Shown here: positions 1-7,700 of the stretch, in pieces
Layout: each line of letters starts with the position of its first letter
Position numbering within the stretch: the first letter of the stretch is position 1
Translations under genes and position numbers: made by a program
Source: CAUPWF01 sp964369425
GTDB lineage: Bacteria; Bacillota; Clostridia; Lachnospirales; Lachnospiraceae
Assembly: GCA_964369425.1 (NCBI GenBank)
Contig: CAYJGW010000009.1
Location: 1-60,229 of the forward strand
Direction of reading: 5' to 3'
DNA length: 60,229 nt
Notes under the pieces: model-generated
Databases searched by the model: none
What the model was told of the DNA's origin: nothing
What the model saw: the letters and a program-made list of their open reading frames with translations, nothing else

Positions 1-154
1 CTTTCTCATATCAATTTTTATCGATATGTATTTTTTAAAAAATAGCCTTTCGGCCTCACATCAATTTTTTTTGATATATTAATAATATACGCAAAACTTT
101 GAGTTTTGTCAATTCTTTTTTAGGACTTTTTTTAATGACTTTTTCCTTAACGCA

Positions 155-183
155 TTGACCTCTGATATTATCAGTGATATGAT
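155..183 (+). promoter_or_regulatory. Promoter of the cysteine desulfidase gene, with a palindrome in the spacer
   Basis: TTGACC (155-160) and TATGAT (178-183) are separated by exactly 17 bases, 33 bases before the start codon. A perfect palindrome, CTGATATTATCAG (162-174), fills most of the spacer, so a protein bound there would block RNA polymerase. Two more inverted repeats lie upstream (8-27 and 60-75), also containing ATATC/GATAT or ATCAA/TTGAT arms. The repressor is not identified. The GntR-family gene at 1514-2143 is the nearest candidate, by position only. Confidence 0.65.
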
Positions 184-216
184 TAATAATATGATTAAAG
201 AAAGGTACTGTGAAGC

Positions 217-1527
217 ATGGATAAAAAAATATACCAAAATTTCCTTCAAATTTTACAGAGTGAACTAGTTCCAGCCCTTGGCTGCACTGAACCGATAGCA
301 ATTGCTTTTGCTGCTGCAAAAGCCCACGAAGTTTTGGGGGACTTTCCCGAAAAGGTAGAAATGATCTGCAGTGGTAACATTATTAAGAACGTAAAAGGGG
401 TAACGGTTCCAAATTCCGGTGGTCTCACCGGTATTGACGTTGCTGCCACTCTCGGTGTGGTTGGTGGTCATGCAGAAAAAGAACTAGAAGTTCTTTCTGA
501 AGTTACTGAAACTGATATTAAAAAGACAAAGCACTTAGTTGCTCAGGGCTTTTGTACCTGTCGCCTTCAAGAGGGAGTTGAGAATCTATTTATCTCTGCT
601 ACTGTAAAAAAAGGGGTACATAGCGCAAGTGTCACTATCGTAAATAGACACACCATGATTACTAAAATCGAAAAAGATGGAGAAATATTGTTTAATCATC
701 AATGGAATGAAGATTCCCCTAATCACGTGGACAAATCCCAGTTATCAGTCTCTTCTATCGTTGAATTCGCAAATCTAGTAACTCTAGAGGATATCGAAGA
801 AACTCTTGTTAAACAAATAGAACTAAACACTACAATTTCTCTAGAAGGTCTAAATACAGCCTATGGAGCACAAGTAGGAAGAACACTTATGGATAGCTAC
901 GGCACAGACGTAAAAACCAGAGCGAAGGCTTATGCTGCTGCTGGTTCCGATGCTAGAATGGGAGGCTGTGCATTTCCTGTCATCATTAATTCCGGTAGTG
1001 GAAACCAGGGAATAACCGTATCTCTTCCTGTAATTGAATACGCAAAAGAAATAAATGCTTCGAAAGAACAATTATACAAAGCTCTAGTTATTAGCAATTT
1101 AATCTCGATACACCAAAAAAAATACATCGGTAATCTCTCAGCTTACTGTGGTGCGGTTAGTGCTGCCTGCGGTGCTGGTGCAGCCATAACTTACTTATAT
1201 GGTGGTACCTTAGAACAGATTGGTCTTACAATCATCAATACGATTGGGAATGTTGGTGGAATTGTTTGTGACGGTGCAAAATCTTCCTGCGCCGCAAAAA
1301 TAGCCTCTTCTGTTGATGCTGCAATTCTAGGACACCATATGGCCATGAGAAATCATAGTTTTAAGCCAGGGGAGGGATTGGTTAAAGACGATATTGAAAG
1401 CACCATAAGAAGTATCTGTTACATCGGTCGAAATGGTATGAAGTATACAGATATTGAGATTCTTAATGTTATGATAGAAAAAACAGATGTAGAGATGGCC
1501 CTCGGCCAATCCTCTACATCCCTTTAA
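217..1527 (+). CDS. cyuA: L-cysteine desulfidase, CyuA/YhaM (UPF0597) family
   Basis: A 436-residue cytoplasmic protein of the UPF0597 family, formerly called serine dehydratase alpha-like. Characterised members are Fe-S enzymes that break L-cysteine into pyruvate, ammonia and sulfide. The N-terminal LGCTEP motif (about residue 22), the CSGN motif, the glycine-rich NSGSGNQG segment and the C-terminal cysteines around GAKSSCAAK fit the family, and the length is full. The start follows AAAGAAAGG with good spacing and a clear promoter. The 3' end overlaps the convergent GntR gene by 14 bp. No cysteine transporter is next to it, unlike some cyuPA pairs. Family assignment is firm; the substrate is taken from the family. 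Confidence 0.88.
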   Translation: MDKKIYQNFLQILQSELVPALGCTEPIAIAFAAAKAHEVLGDFPEKVEMICSGNIIKNVKGVTVPNSGGLTGIDVAATLGVVGGHAEKELEVLSEVTETDIKKTKHLVAQGFCTCRLQEGVENLFISATVKKGVHSASVTIVNRHTMITKIEKDGEILFNHQWNEDSPNHVDKSQLSVSSIVEFANLVTLEDIEETLVKQIELNTTISLEGLNTAYGAQVGRTLMDSYGTDVKTRAKAYAAAGSDARMGGCAFPVIINSGSGNQGITVSLPVIEYAKEINASKEQLYKALVISNLISIHQKKYIGNLSAYCGAVSAACGAGAAITYLYGGTLEQIGLTIINTIGNVGGIVCDGAKSSCAAKIASSVDAAILGHHMAMRNHSFKPGEGLVKDDIESTIRSICYIGRNGMKYTDIEILNVMIEKTDVEMALGQSSTSL

Positions 1528-2143
1528 AATCATCCAAATCTAATTTTAAATGATAGAGTGCTCCTTCAACATTTTTGTTTTTGATGCACTCTATTATTTC
1601 ATTATGGTTTTTCATATCGGAAGGATTATAATATCCATTCCATTTATCCCAATAGAACTGACCATAAGCACGCTTTAGTACATCCATAGACTTTGTCAGC
1701 TCTTTCGTAGCATACTCATTATTTGCAAATTCACTCAATTTCAAATGAAATTTCGTATTGTACTCCCAGTGAAGCCACATATCTCGTACAGACTCATTGC
1801 ACAACTTATCTAATGACTTTAACTCATCTATGTTCTCTTCTGTAATATCACCCATTTTCTCTCTAAGTATACTTCCTTCAAGCCAAAATCTGTATTCAAG
1901 TATCTGCTTAACCTCTTTACTTGTCAGACGAATCACTTCATAACCATATCGCGGTATATTCTTTAGAATTTCATCATTGCATAGTGCAATCAATGCCTCT
2001 CTTACAGGCGATTTACTCACATGAAAACGCTCAATCAATTCTTGTTCATGTAAAATCTGATTCGCTTTGTATTCACCCTTTACTATACTTTGTAACACCT
2101 CTTCGTATACCATTGACTTTAAATTCATTTTATTATTCTTCAT
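1514..2143 (-). CDS. GntR-family transcriptional regulator with FCD-type domain
   Basis: A 209-residue DNA-binding protein. The N-terminal winged helix spans roughly residues 5-75, with the typical LIERFHVSKSPVREAL segment around residue 37. The all-helical C-terminal part resembles the FCD ligand-binding domain of FadR-type regulators. Such proteins usually bind a small organic acid or amino acid and control a neighbouring operon. The gene starts 2 bases after the stop of the zinc-ribbon gene, so the two are probably cotranscribed. It converges on cyuA with a 14-bp overlap. Whether it controls cyuA is unknown; position makes it a candidate. The effector cannot be read from the sequence. Confidence 0.85.
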   Translation of the reverse strand: MKNNKMNLKSMVYEEVLQSIVKGEYKANQILHEQELIERFHVSKSPVREALIALCNDEILKNIPRYGYEVIRLTSKEVKQILEYRFWLEGSILREKMGDITEENIDELKSLDKLCNESVRDMWLHWEYNTKFHLKLSEFANNEYATKELTKSMDVLKRAYGQFYWDKWNGYYNPSDMKNHNEIIECIKNKNVEGALYHLKLDLDDFKGM

Positions 2144-2145
2144 AT

Positions 2146-3123
2146 TTAATACACCTTATCGTTATATTGTACATATTCTTGATACATATAATTTTCATAA
2201 TGATCTATCAAATCTATTTCTGCAGTCATAGGGCTTGGTGCGAGTATAATTTCCCCTGTTGATTCTAATACTGTTCCTTCCGGAAGCACTAAGTTTTTAT
2301 AGGAATTTACTTTTTCAGATTCTTTAGAATCTTCATAGTTATTCATTCGAATATACGATGTCACAACGCTTTCATCTATATTAGAATACCCTGGCACATT
2401 TATATGTACGCTAGTACCATACTCTCCAATCATTGTAAGGTCATAAATACCAGGTAGCAAATCTTCTCCCACCGTAAGTTGTCTTTTTTCTGTTAACTTA
2501 TATGTTTCTGTTTCTACATTTACAATACCCGTCATTGTACTCTTATTCGCATTACTACTTTTTAGTGTCACATCTAGTACGTCCTCTATTCTTACAACTG
2601 CACCATTACATAAAATCACATCCTCTATTCGACTTGTTTCATACTCATAATAAAACTGAGAATAAGAAATCCGATTTATCGTATCACTGATTTCTAATTC
2701 ACCATAGCCTTCTGTTTCCAATTGATATTTCCCTTCTGGAATATGCACTCCTACAATATATGTTCCTTGTGCAAGTACTTCATCAACTGTATCACTCCCA
2801 TATGTTGGCTCTTGTGTAAAATGAAACTGAAATGAATTCATCGCCAATTCCTCTTCACCTAGCTCCATTTCATTACTGTAATCCCCAAAACCTCCCATTA
2901 TCTGATAGGCAAATACCCCAACACCAAGTATCAATATAAACGCTAGCACTGCTATGATTATAACAACCACTACTGCTGTGTTCTTCTTTTTTACATCATG
3001 CATGGGGGCTTGATATATTGTTTGCTTCTGCGCTACCTGTTGAACAATCACATTCTTTTGTCCACAAAAACAACAAACTCCATTCTTTACTTCTCCCCCA
3101 CATATCGAACATTTTTCTTCCAT
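2146..3123 (-). CDS. Zinc-ribbon, single-pass membrane protein of unknown role
   Basis: A 325-residue protein. An N-terminal cytoplasmic zinc ribbon has two CxxC pairs (CSIC near residue 5, CCFC near 17). One hydrophobic segment (about residues 50-75) is followed by a large extracytoplasmic part. That part carries a repeated unit of the type GTYIVGVHIPEGKYQL and LLPGIYDLTMIG, a beta-rich motif found in many Firmicutes exported proteins of unknown function. The gene has its own upstream terminator boundary at 3188-3223 and runs into the GntR gene 2 bases later. I recognise the architecture but not a function. It may monitor the envelope, which is a guess. Confidence 0.75.
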   Translation of the reverse strand: MEEKCSICGGEVKNGVCCFCGQKNVIVQQVAQKQTIYQAPMHDVKKKNTAVVVVIIIAVLAFILILGVGVFAYQIMGGFGDYSNEMELGEEELAMNSFQFHFTQEPTYGSDTVDEVLAQGTYIVGVHIPEGKYQLETEGYGELEISDTINRISYSQFYYEYETSRIEDVILCNGAVVRIEDVLDVTLKSSNANKSTMTGIVNVETETYKLTEKRQLTVGEDLLPGIYDLTMIGEYGTSVHINVPGYSNIDESVVTSYIRMNNYEDSKESEKVNSYKNLVLPEGTVLESTGEIILAPSPMTAEIDLIDHYENYMYQEYVQYNDKVY

Positions 3124-3187
3124 GACCGTCTCCTTTTCTGTTACCCATTATAGCAACATCTCCTCTTCTTTACAAATAAATTTGGGT

Positions 3188-3223
3188 AAAAAAATGAATT
3201 GGAAAAATCCAATTCATTTTTTT
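3188..3223. terminator. Bidirectional-type intrinsic terminator
   Basis: A perfect inverted repeat, ATGAATTGG / CCAATTCAT, is flanked by seven A and seven T. It ends the sigma/anti-sigma operon on the minus strand just after its stop codon at 3231. It separates that operon from the zinc-ribbon gene. Confidence 0.85.
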
Positions 3224-3230
3224 ACTCATT

Positions 3231-4418
3231 TTAATCATCATCACCATCATCGTCATAGTCATCATCATCGTCGTAATCGTCGTAATCATCATCGTCATCA
3301 TCGTAGTCAATTTGAGGCTGAGGTGCTGGTTGTGGTGCTGGCTGTGGTACAACTTCTGGTGTTGGTTCCACTACCTCTTCTACTCCATCATCATCGCTCT
3401 CACGTTCTTCTACCTCATAGAATATGACTTCTCCCGTTTTGGCATCTATTTCAAACTCACTTTCTACTCCATTGATAACGGCTTCAATTTCATATACCAT
3501 TCTACCATCTTCACTATCTAATTCTACTTCACTTTGAGGCACTGCATCACTACCTACTCCTACATGATTGAGCGCTAAATTTAACGCTGCCTCTGTTCCA
3601 ATATATGCCGAACTATTTGGTGTCCCTATAGAATCTACACCTTCTCCAAAATTTTTATTTCCTTCAACTGTCAGTAAATTTAATTCATGTATAGATAGTG
3701 GCAATAAATCCTCAAGGCTCTTTGTACTGTCGCTTGCCAATATTCCATTAATCAAATTCGCTTTTCCTACCGAGATTCCATTTTCTTGTGCAAACTTTTC
3801 TAACTCTTGGTTAGGGTTTATTTCTTGATATAAAACAGATGTCTCTAATGCACTTTGTGTAAATAGACTATTCACTCGATCCATCAACTGCGTCTCAACA
3901 GCTGGATCTATATTTTCTCCTTCCACTGTTAAAAGAACGGTATTTGCCTCAGCAGTCATATACCCATTTTGCACCATAGCTCCTACCAATGCATTCATTC
4001 CCACATCTAGGTTAGTTCCTACTAATTCCATTGAATTCAATACAATAAGTGCATCTTCATTTAATGCATCAATTGCAATAATTTCTTCATTTTTTGATAC
4101 CGAAACCGAAAAACTTGGATTCACATCCAATCCTAGTACATAATAAGGTTGATTCACATAATTATTGTACCCGATTCCGCCTGCTACCAACAGCAACACC
4201 GCTGCTGCGCTTGTGATAATCGTTTTCGTCCACTTTCTTGCCTTTTTGCTAACAACTCCTACATAATTTTTATGTTCCATATTTTGTAAATTTTCCATAT
4301 AAATGACCCTCTCATCTTTTTCTTCACATTTTTGAAGGATGGCCTTATAGTCATCGCCTGGCGGTCTTGTTGCTTCAATTGCTTCTCGTAATTTATCCTG
4401 CAATTTTTCATTATTCAT
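3231..4418 (-). CDS. RsgI-like transmembrane anti-sigma factor with PepSY-like domain and poly-Asp tail
   Basis: A 395-residue membrane protein. A cytoplasmic N-terminal part (about 1-75) is followed by one membrane segment (about 80-100). The extracytoplasmic domain then begins with LDVNPSFSVSV, matching the RsgI family; in that family the bond after Asn in this Asn-Pro pair is an autoproteolysis site. A PepSY-like segment follows (about 295-345), then a Pro-rich linker and a tail of some 25 residues that is nearly all Asp with a few Tyr. The start is the ATG at 4418, overlapping the sigma gene's stop, with AGGAGG inside the sigma gene's last codons. The partner should be the ECF sigma factor encoded just upstream. 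The acidic tail suggests metal binding (inference). Confidence 0.8.
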   Translation of the reverse strand: MNNEKLQDKLREAIEATRPPGDDYKAILQKCEEKDERVIYMENLQNMEHKNYVGVVSKKARKWTKTIITSAAAVLLLVAGGIGYNNYVNQPYYVLGLDVNPSFSVSVSKNEEIIAIDALNEDALIVLNSMELVGTNLDVGMNALVGAMVQNGYMTAEANTVLLTVEGENIDPAVETQLMDRVNSLFTQSALETSVLYQEINPNQELEKFAQENGISVGKANLINGILASDSTKSLEDLLPLSIHELNLLTVEGNKNFGEGVDSIGTPNSSAYIGTEAALNLALNHVGVGSDAVPQSEVELDSEDGRMVYEIEAVINGVESEFEIDAKTGEVIFYEVEERESDDDGVEEVVEPTPEVVPQPAPQPAPQPQIDYDDDDDDYDDYDDDDDYDDDGDDD

Positions 4419-5001
4419 AATAACCAACCTCCTGTAATATACTTTTTAATTTTTTTATAGTTCGTCGATACTTCGACAATACTGTCGATAACTTCAAATT
4501 CATAACTTCAGCTATTTCACGATGCTTGAGTCCACTCACTGCATGTAAAATCAAAATCTGTCTACTCTCATCTTCTAGTTGATGCAACACAATGTCTAGA
4601 ATCATCTTGTTTTCAATCTGTAAAGTAAACTCTTCTCCTCCCATTGACTCCACTTTATCTTCCATTTCAATAGGTTCTGTCTTTTTTTGATCACGAATTT
4701 TCATAAGTGCTAAGTTTCTAGCAATTCTCAGTATCCATGCCATAGGTTTTCCTTGACATGAATAATTGGGTGCATATGTATAAATCTGCACAAATGTATC
4801 TTGTAAAACATCTTGTGCATCTTGAGGATTTTTAAGAATCGAGTATGCAAAACCGTAGACTGCTTTATTCGTACTCTCGTAAAGCACCTGCATTGCATTC
4901 ATATCACCTTTTCCTAGTTCGACAATTAGTTCTTCTGATATATTTACTCTATAGCCCTGCGCAAGGCTCTCTTCTATCATTGACGTCGTTAAAATAAACA
5001 T
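4411..5001 (-). CDS. ECF-type RNA polymerase sigma factor
   Basis: A 196-residue sigma-70-family factor. Region 2 (about residues 30-100) contains the typical DAQDVLQDTFVQIY stretch. Region 4 (about 135-190) has a helix-turn-helix, GLKHREIAEVMNLKLSTVLSKYRRTIKKLK. It would direct RNA polymerase to stress or envelope genes when released from the anti-sigma factor encoded next. The start has GAGGAGG seven to eight bases upstream. The stop overlaps the anti-sigma start, implying coupled translation. The promoter at 5139-5167 is followed by a terminator hairpin before this gene, so expression may be attenuated or driven from elsewhere. The regulon is unknown. Confidence 0.88.
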   Translation of the reverse strand: MFILTTSMIEESLAQGYRVNISEELIVELGKGDMNAMQVLYESTNKAVYGFAYSILKNPQDAQDVLQDTFVQIYTYAPNYSCQGKPMAWILRIARNLALMKIRDQKKTEPIEMEDKVESMGGEEFTLQIENKMILDIVLHQLEDESRQILILHAVSGLKHREIAEVMNLKLSTVLSKYRRTIKKLKSILQEVGYYE

Positions 5002-5079
5002 GTTTTCCTCCTCTTCACTCTATTAATGCACGACATTACGTTTTTATTGCAAGAAATAAAAATTTATTTTTCCATTCAG

Positions 5080-5116
5080 AAAAACAGACAACCACATCCT
5101 TAGATGCGGTCGCCTG
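5080..5116 (-). terminator. Intrinsic terminator between the deacetylase and sigma genes, possibly an attenuator
   Basis: Fourteen base pairs including G-U pairs (arms 5085-5098 and 5103-5116, loop of four) are followed on the minus strand by TTTTT. It lies 80 bases after the deacetylase stop, so it can end that transcript. It also lies about 15 bases after the start point predicted from the promoter at 5139-5167, upstream of the sigma gene. Confidence 0.75.
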
Positions 5117-5138
5117 CCAAAATTTTATGTGTACCATT

Positions 5139-5167
5139 ATAATAAGCCAAACACTTAATAAAGTCAA
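5139..5167 (-). promoter_or_regulatory. Promoter upstream of the ECF sigma operon
   Basis: TTGACT (5162-5167 on the minus strand) and TATTAT (5139-5144) are 17 bases apart. Transcription would run almost at once into the hairpin at 5080-5116. This promoter may therefore make a short RNA or an attenuated leader. Confidence 0.55.
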
Positions 5168-5194
5168 CCTTTTTTTACTGCTTTATTCTGCACT

Positions 5195-6160
5195 TTATTC
5201 TACACTGCTGATGAAGGAGGAAAGAGACTGTCCCTCTGATATCCGAACTCTTGGCAATCGATAAGGATCATTTCCTGGATAGACTCTTCCTGCTTCTGTT
5301 GTCACTGCACATAAAAATCCTGCATTTTGAGTTGCTTGCACACTCGTATCATTATAATCACCGAAAGGATATGCCAATGCCTCTCCATTTCCTGCGATTT
5401 CAATAGATGTTTTTAAATCAGCTACTGCTGCATCTTCAGGCATTGCAGTAAATATTCCACCACGACCTATATTCCCACCTGGTTTATGCATATCGTGGGT
5501 ATGGGATTGATAGGAAACATAAGGACTCGCATAAGTTTCGACCTTATTAGGTCCATCATAGCTTGTAATAATAAATGAGGTAATTGGTACGCCAACTTCC
5601 TCTGCAATTGGTATTGCCATATCTAAAAAGCTTTGCGCAGCATCATCAAAAGTCAAAACCACACTTTTTTCTGGCAACAACACTTCTCCATCAATGTATT
5701 GACGTACCTCCTCCCACGTTGGAAAATAATACTCATTATCCACTAGATATTGAAATTGTTCTCGCAACGCACTCGCTTCAATAAAATTACTATCTACACC
5801 TGCTGGTGGGTTATTTTTATCATACACAAAATGGTACATACAAATCGCTAATCCATTCACCTTGTGTCTCTCCGCAGTTGCTGTATTTTGAACTTTCCTT
5901 ATATCAGTCTCACGTTCTGACTTCACTACTTGTTGCTCAATTACTAACTCCTGTACAACCGTTTCCTTTTGATTCCCTTCTGCAACTTTTTCTACTTGAG
6001 GCTCTTCCGCCTTTGAAAACAGTCGAAAAGAGCCATAGGTCACCCCTAATAGCATTAATAGAAATGCACAGAAAAATACTATATTATGTATAAGTTTACT
6101 ACCTTTTTTATATGCATTTCGTTTTCTATTTCGTCTATTTTTTCGTTTCTTTCGATGCAT
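5195..6160 (-). CDS. Membrane-anchored polysaccharide deacetylase (NodB fold)
   Basis: A 321-residue protein with a very basic N terminus, one membrane anchor (about residues 25-45), a spacer, and a carbohydrate esterase family 4 domain (about 105-321). Visible motifs are YHFVYDKNNPPAGVDSNF, the metal/catalytic TFDDA (about residue 170), SHTHDMH with the two metal histidines, and AYPFGDYND. The family removes acetyl groups from peptidoglycan or other N-acetylated glycans outside the cell. The gene starts 10 bases after the chemoreceptor stop and has a good AAAGGAG site, so the pair is probably cotranscribed. The exact substrate is not known. Confidence 0.87.
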   Translation of the reverse strand: MHRKKRKNRRNRKRNAYKKGSKLIHNIVFFCAFLLMLLGVTYGSFRLFSKAEEPQVEKVAEGNQKETVVQELVIEQQVVKSERETDIRKVQNTATAERHKVNGLAICMYHFVYDKNNPPAGVDSNFIEASALREQFQYLVDNEYYFPTWEEVRQYIDGEVLLPEKSVVLTFDDAAQSFLDMAIPIAEEVGVPITSFIITSYDGPNKVETYASPYVSYQSHTHDMHKPGGNIGRGGIFTAMPEDAAVADLKTSIEIAGNGEALAYPFGDYNDTSVQATQNAGFLCAVTTEAGRVYPGNDPYRLPRVRISEGQSLSSFISSVE

Positions 6161-6170
6161 CTAAACTCCT

Positions 6171-7517
6171 TTATCCAATTAACCCATTTAACTTTTGTAC
6201 TTGTTGATGAATTTCATTTGTAGATTCTGTCGTTTCTTCTGCTGTAGATGTATTCTTACTTATCACCTCTGAAATGCTGTTTAAACTCTGCTCCACCTGA
6301 GATATAAATAAGGATTGCTCGTCCGATGATATATTAATTTTATCAATGATTAGATTAATCGCCTCAATACTCTCAATTATCTTTTCCATCGATTCTGCAG
6401 TGTTTTGTACAATCATCTTCCCTGTATTTACCGCTTGAATCGTATTGCTAATCATCGTATCCGTATTTTTAACAGCTTCGCTGCTCAATGATGCTAAACT
6501 TCTTACTTCTCCTGCAACAACTGCAAATCCTTTCCCTGCACTTCCAGCCCTTGCAGCTTCAACAGCTGCATTGAGAGCTAAAATATTAGTTTGAAATGCA
6601 ATATTTTCTATAGATTTAATAATGTTATTAATCTCATTTGCTGTATTTGATATATCATCCATCGCCCGAGTCATCTTCTTCATCTGCTGACGTCCGTCTG
6701 AAAGCTGTGTATTAGACGTATCTGATAATTCTTTTGCTCTTTTTGCATCATCTACATTTTTCCGACTCACCACTGCTACTTCTGACACTGTTGTCACGAT
6801 ATCAGCAACAGCTACTGATTGACGCGTTGACCCATTACTCAACTCATTTACCACCAAAAGCATATTATCTGCATTAATAGCCAAGTTCGATGAAATGCCT
6901 TTAATCTCATCTACCATCCTCGATTGCTGTGACTTTTGTAATTCTACTTCACGAATCTGTACCTCTAATTTCTTCAACATCAATTCATTCTCATTATTTT
7001 TTAGATTTTCCACTTCTATCTTCACTGTCACCATTTTTACAAATATAACAGTTGAAACACATGCTACAACCATAAAAACCCAACCTTTTATCAAAAATGA
7101 AAAATCATATCCTGGTATAAAGTAAGAATTAAAAACAGTAAACACCAGTGCTAGACTAGAAAAAATGATTGAACTTAATAAAGATACACTATAGTTAAAA
7201 TATAAACCAGTCAGCACACTCCCTGCTGCCAATGCGCTATAAATATGAGGTGTACCCACAGAAAAAAAAGCTGGTATTGTAATTGTCAACATCTCAGATA
7301 AAACCAATGTATAAATCTTTGTATTTCGGCTGACCCTTTCCTTCATTCCAACTGCTATAAAAAATGCTATGCATCCAATCACAGCCATCGTGAGTCCTGC
7401 TCCTATTTCTCCCTCTACTAGGTATAGTAATGGCATAGTGGCATAAAAAAACAATGCAATCATAATATTAATTCTAAAAATCGATTCTGGGCTAAACTTA
7501 TCTTTTGTGGTATTCAT
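6171..7517 (-). CDS. Methyl-accepting chemotaxis protein with multi-spanning membrane sensor
   Basis: A 448-residue chemoreceptor. The N-terminal 170 residues are about six hydrophobic segments with no extracytoplasmic Cache or four-helix domain. A coiled stretch (about 170-210) leads into the cytoplasmic signalling domain with the invariant hairpin tip (IAFQTNILALNAAVEAARAG, about residues 305-325) and GKGFAVVAGEVRSLA. No clear HAMP domain is seen. It should signal to CheA/CheW, probably sensing something in or across the membrane. It precedes the deacetylase gene in a likely operon. Confidence 0.88.
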   Translation of the reverse strand: MNTTKDKFSPESIFRINIMIALFFYATMPLLYLVEGEIGAGLTMAVIGCIAFFIAVGMKERVSRNTKIYTLVLSEMLTITIPAFFSVGTPHIYSALAAGSVLTGLYFNYSVSLLSSIIFSSLALVFTVFNSYFIPGYDFSFLIKGWVFMVVACVSTVIFVKMVTVKIEVENLKNNENELMLKKLEVQIREVELQKSQQSRMVDEIKGISSNLAINADNMLLVVNELSNGSTRQSVAVADIVTTVSEVAVVSRKNVDDAKRAKELSDTSNTQLSDGRQQMKKMTRAMDDISNTANEINNIIKSIENIAFQTNILALNAAVEAARAGSAGKGFAVVAGEVRSLASLSSEAVKNTDTMISNTIQAVNTGKMIVQNTAESMEKIIESIEAINLIIDKINISSDEQSLFISQVEQSLNSISEVISKNTSTAEETTESTNEIHQQVQKLNGLIG

Positions 7518-7667
7518 TCTAAGGTCTCCTTGTTACACTTTTGGGATTTATCCATTATCATCTAGCCAACTACACATATTCTATCTTTGCATAATTCCGT
7601 TTCTCTAAATAGTAGTATATCTCATTTTAAATTTGAATTCAATTGAAATATCTTCAAAATACAACAA

Positions 7668-7693
7668 TGGAGGCAGTGTCTCCACTACCTCCA
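7668..7693 (-). terminator. Probable terminator after the permease gene
   Basis: TGGAGG and CCTCCA arms extend to ten pairs with one mismatch around a TCTC loop, just after the permease stop. The T tract on the minus strand (ATTGTTGTATTTT) is interrupted, so termination may be weak. Confidence 0.5.
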
Positions 7694-7700
7694 TCTCATA

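Noticed and set aside
42..55. Small AGCC-TTTC-GGC hairpin near the left edge
   Set aside because: The stem is short, and no gene is visible on the side it would terminate.
3122..3427. 101-codon frame rich in His and Arg on the plus strand
   Set aside because: It is the antisense reading of the Asp-codon tail (GAT/GAC) of the anti-sigma gene; the composition is a by-product.
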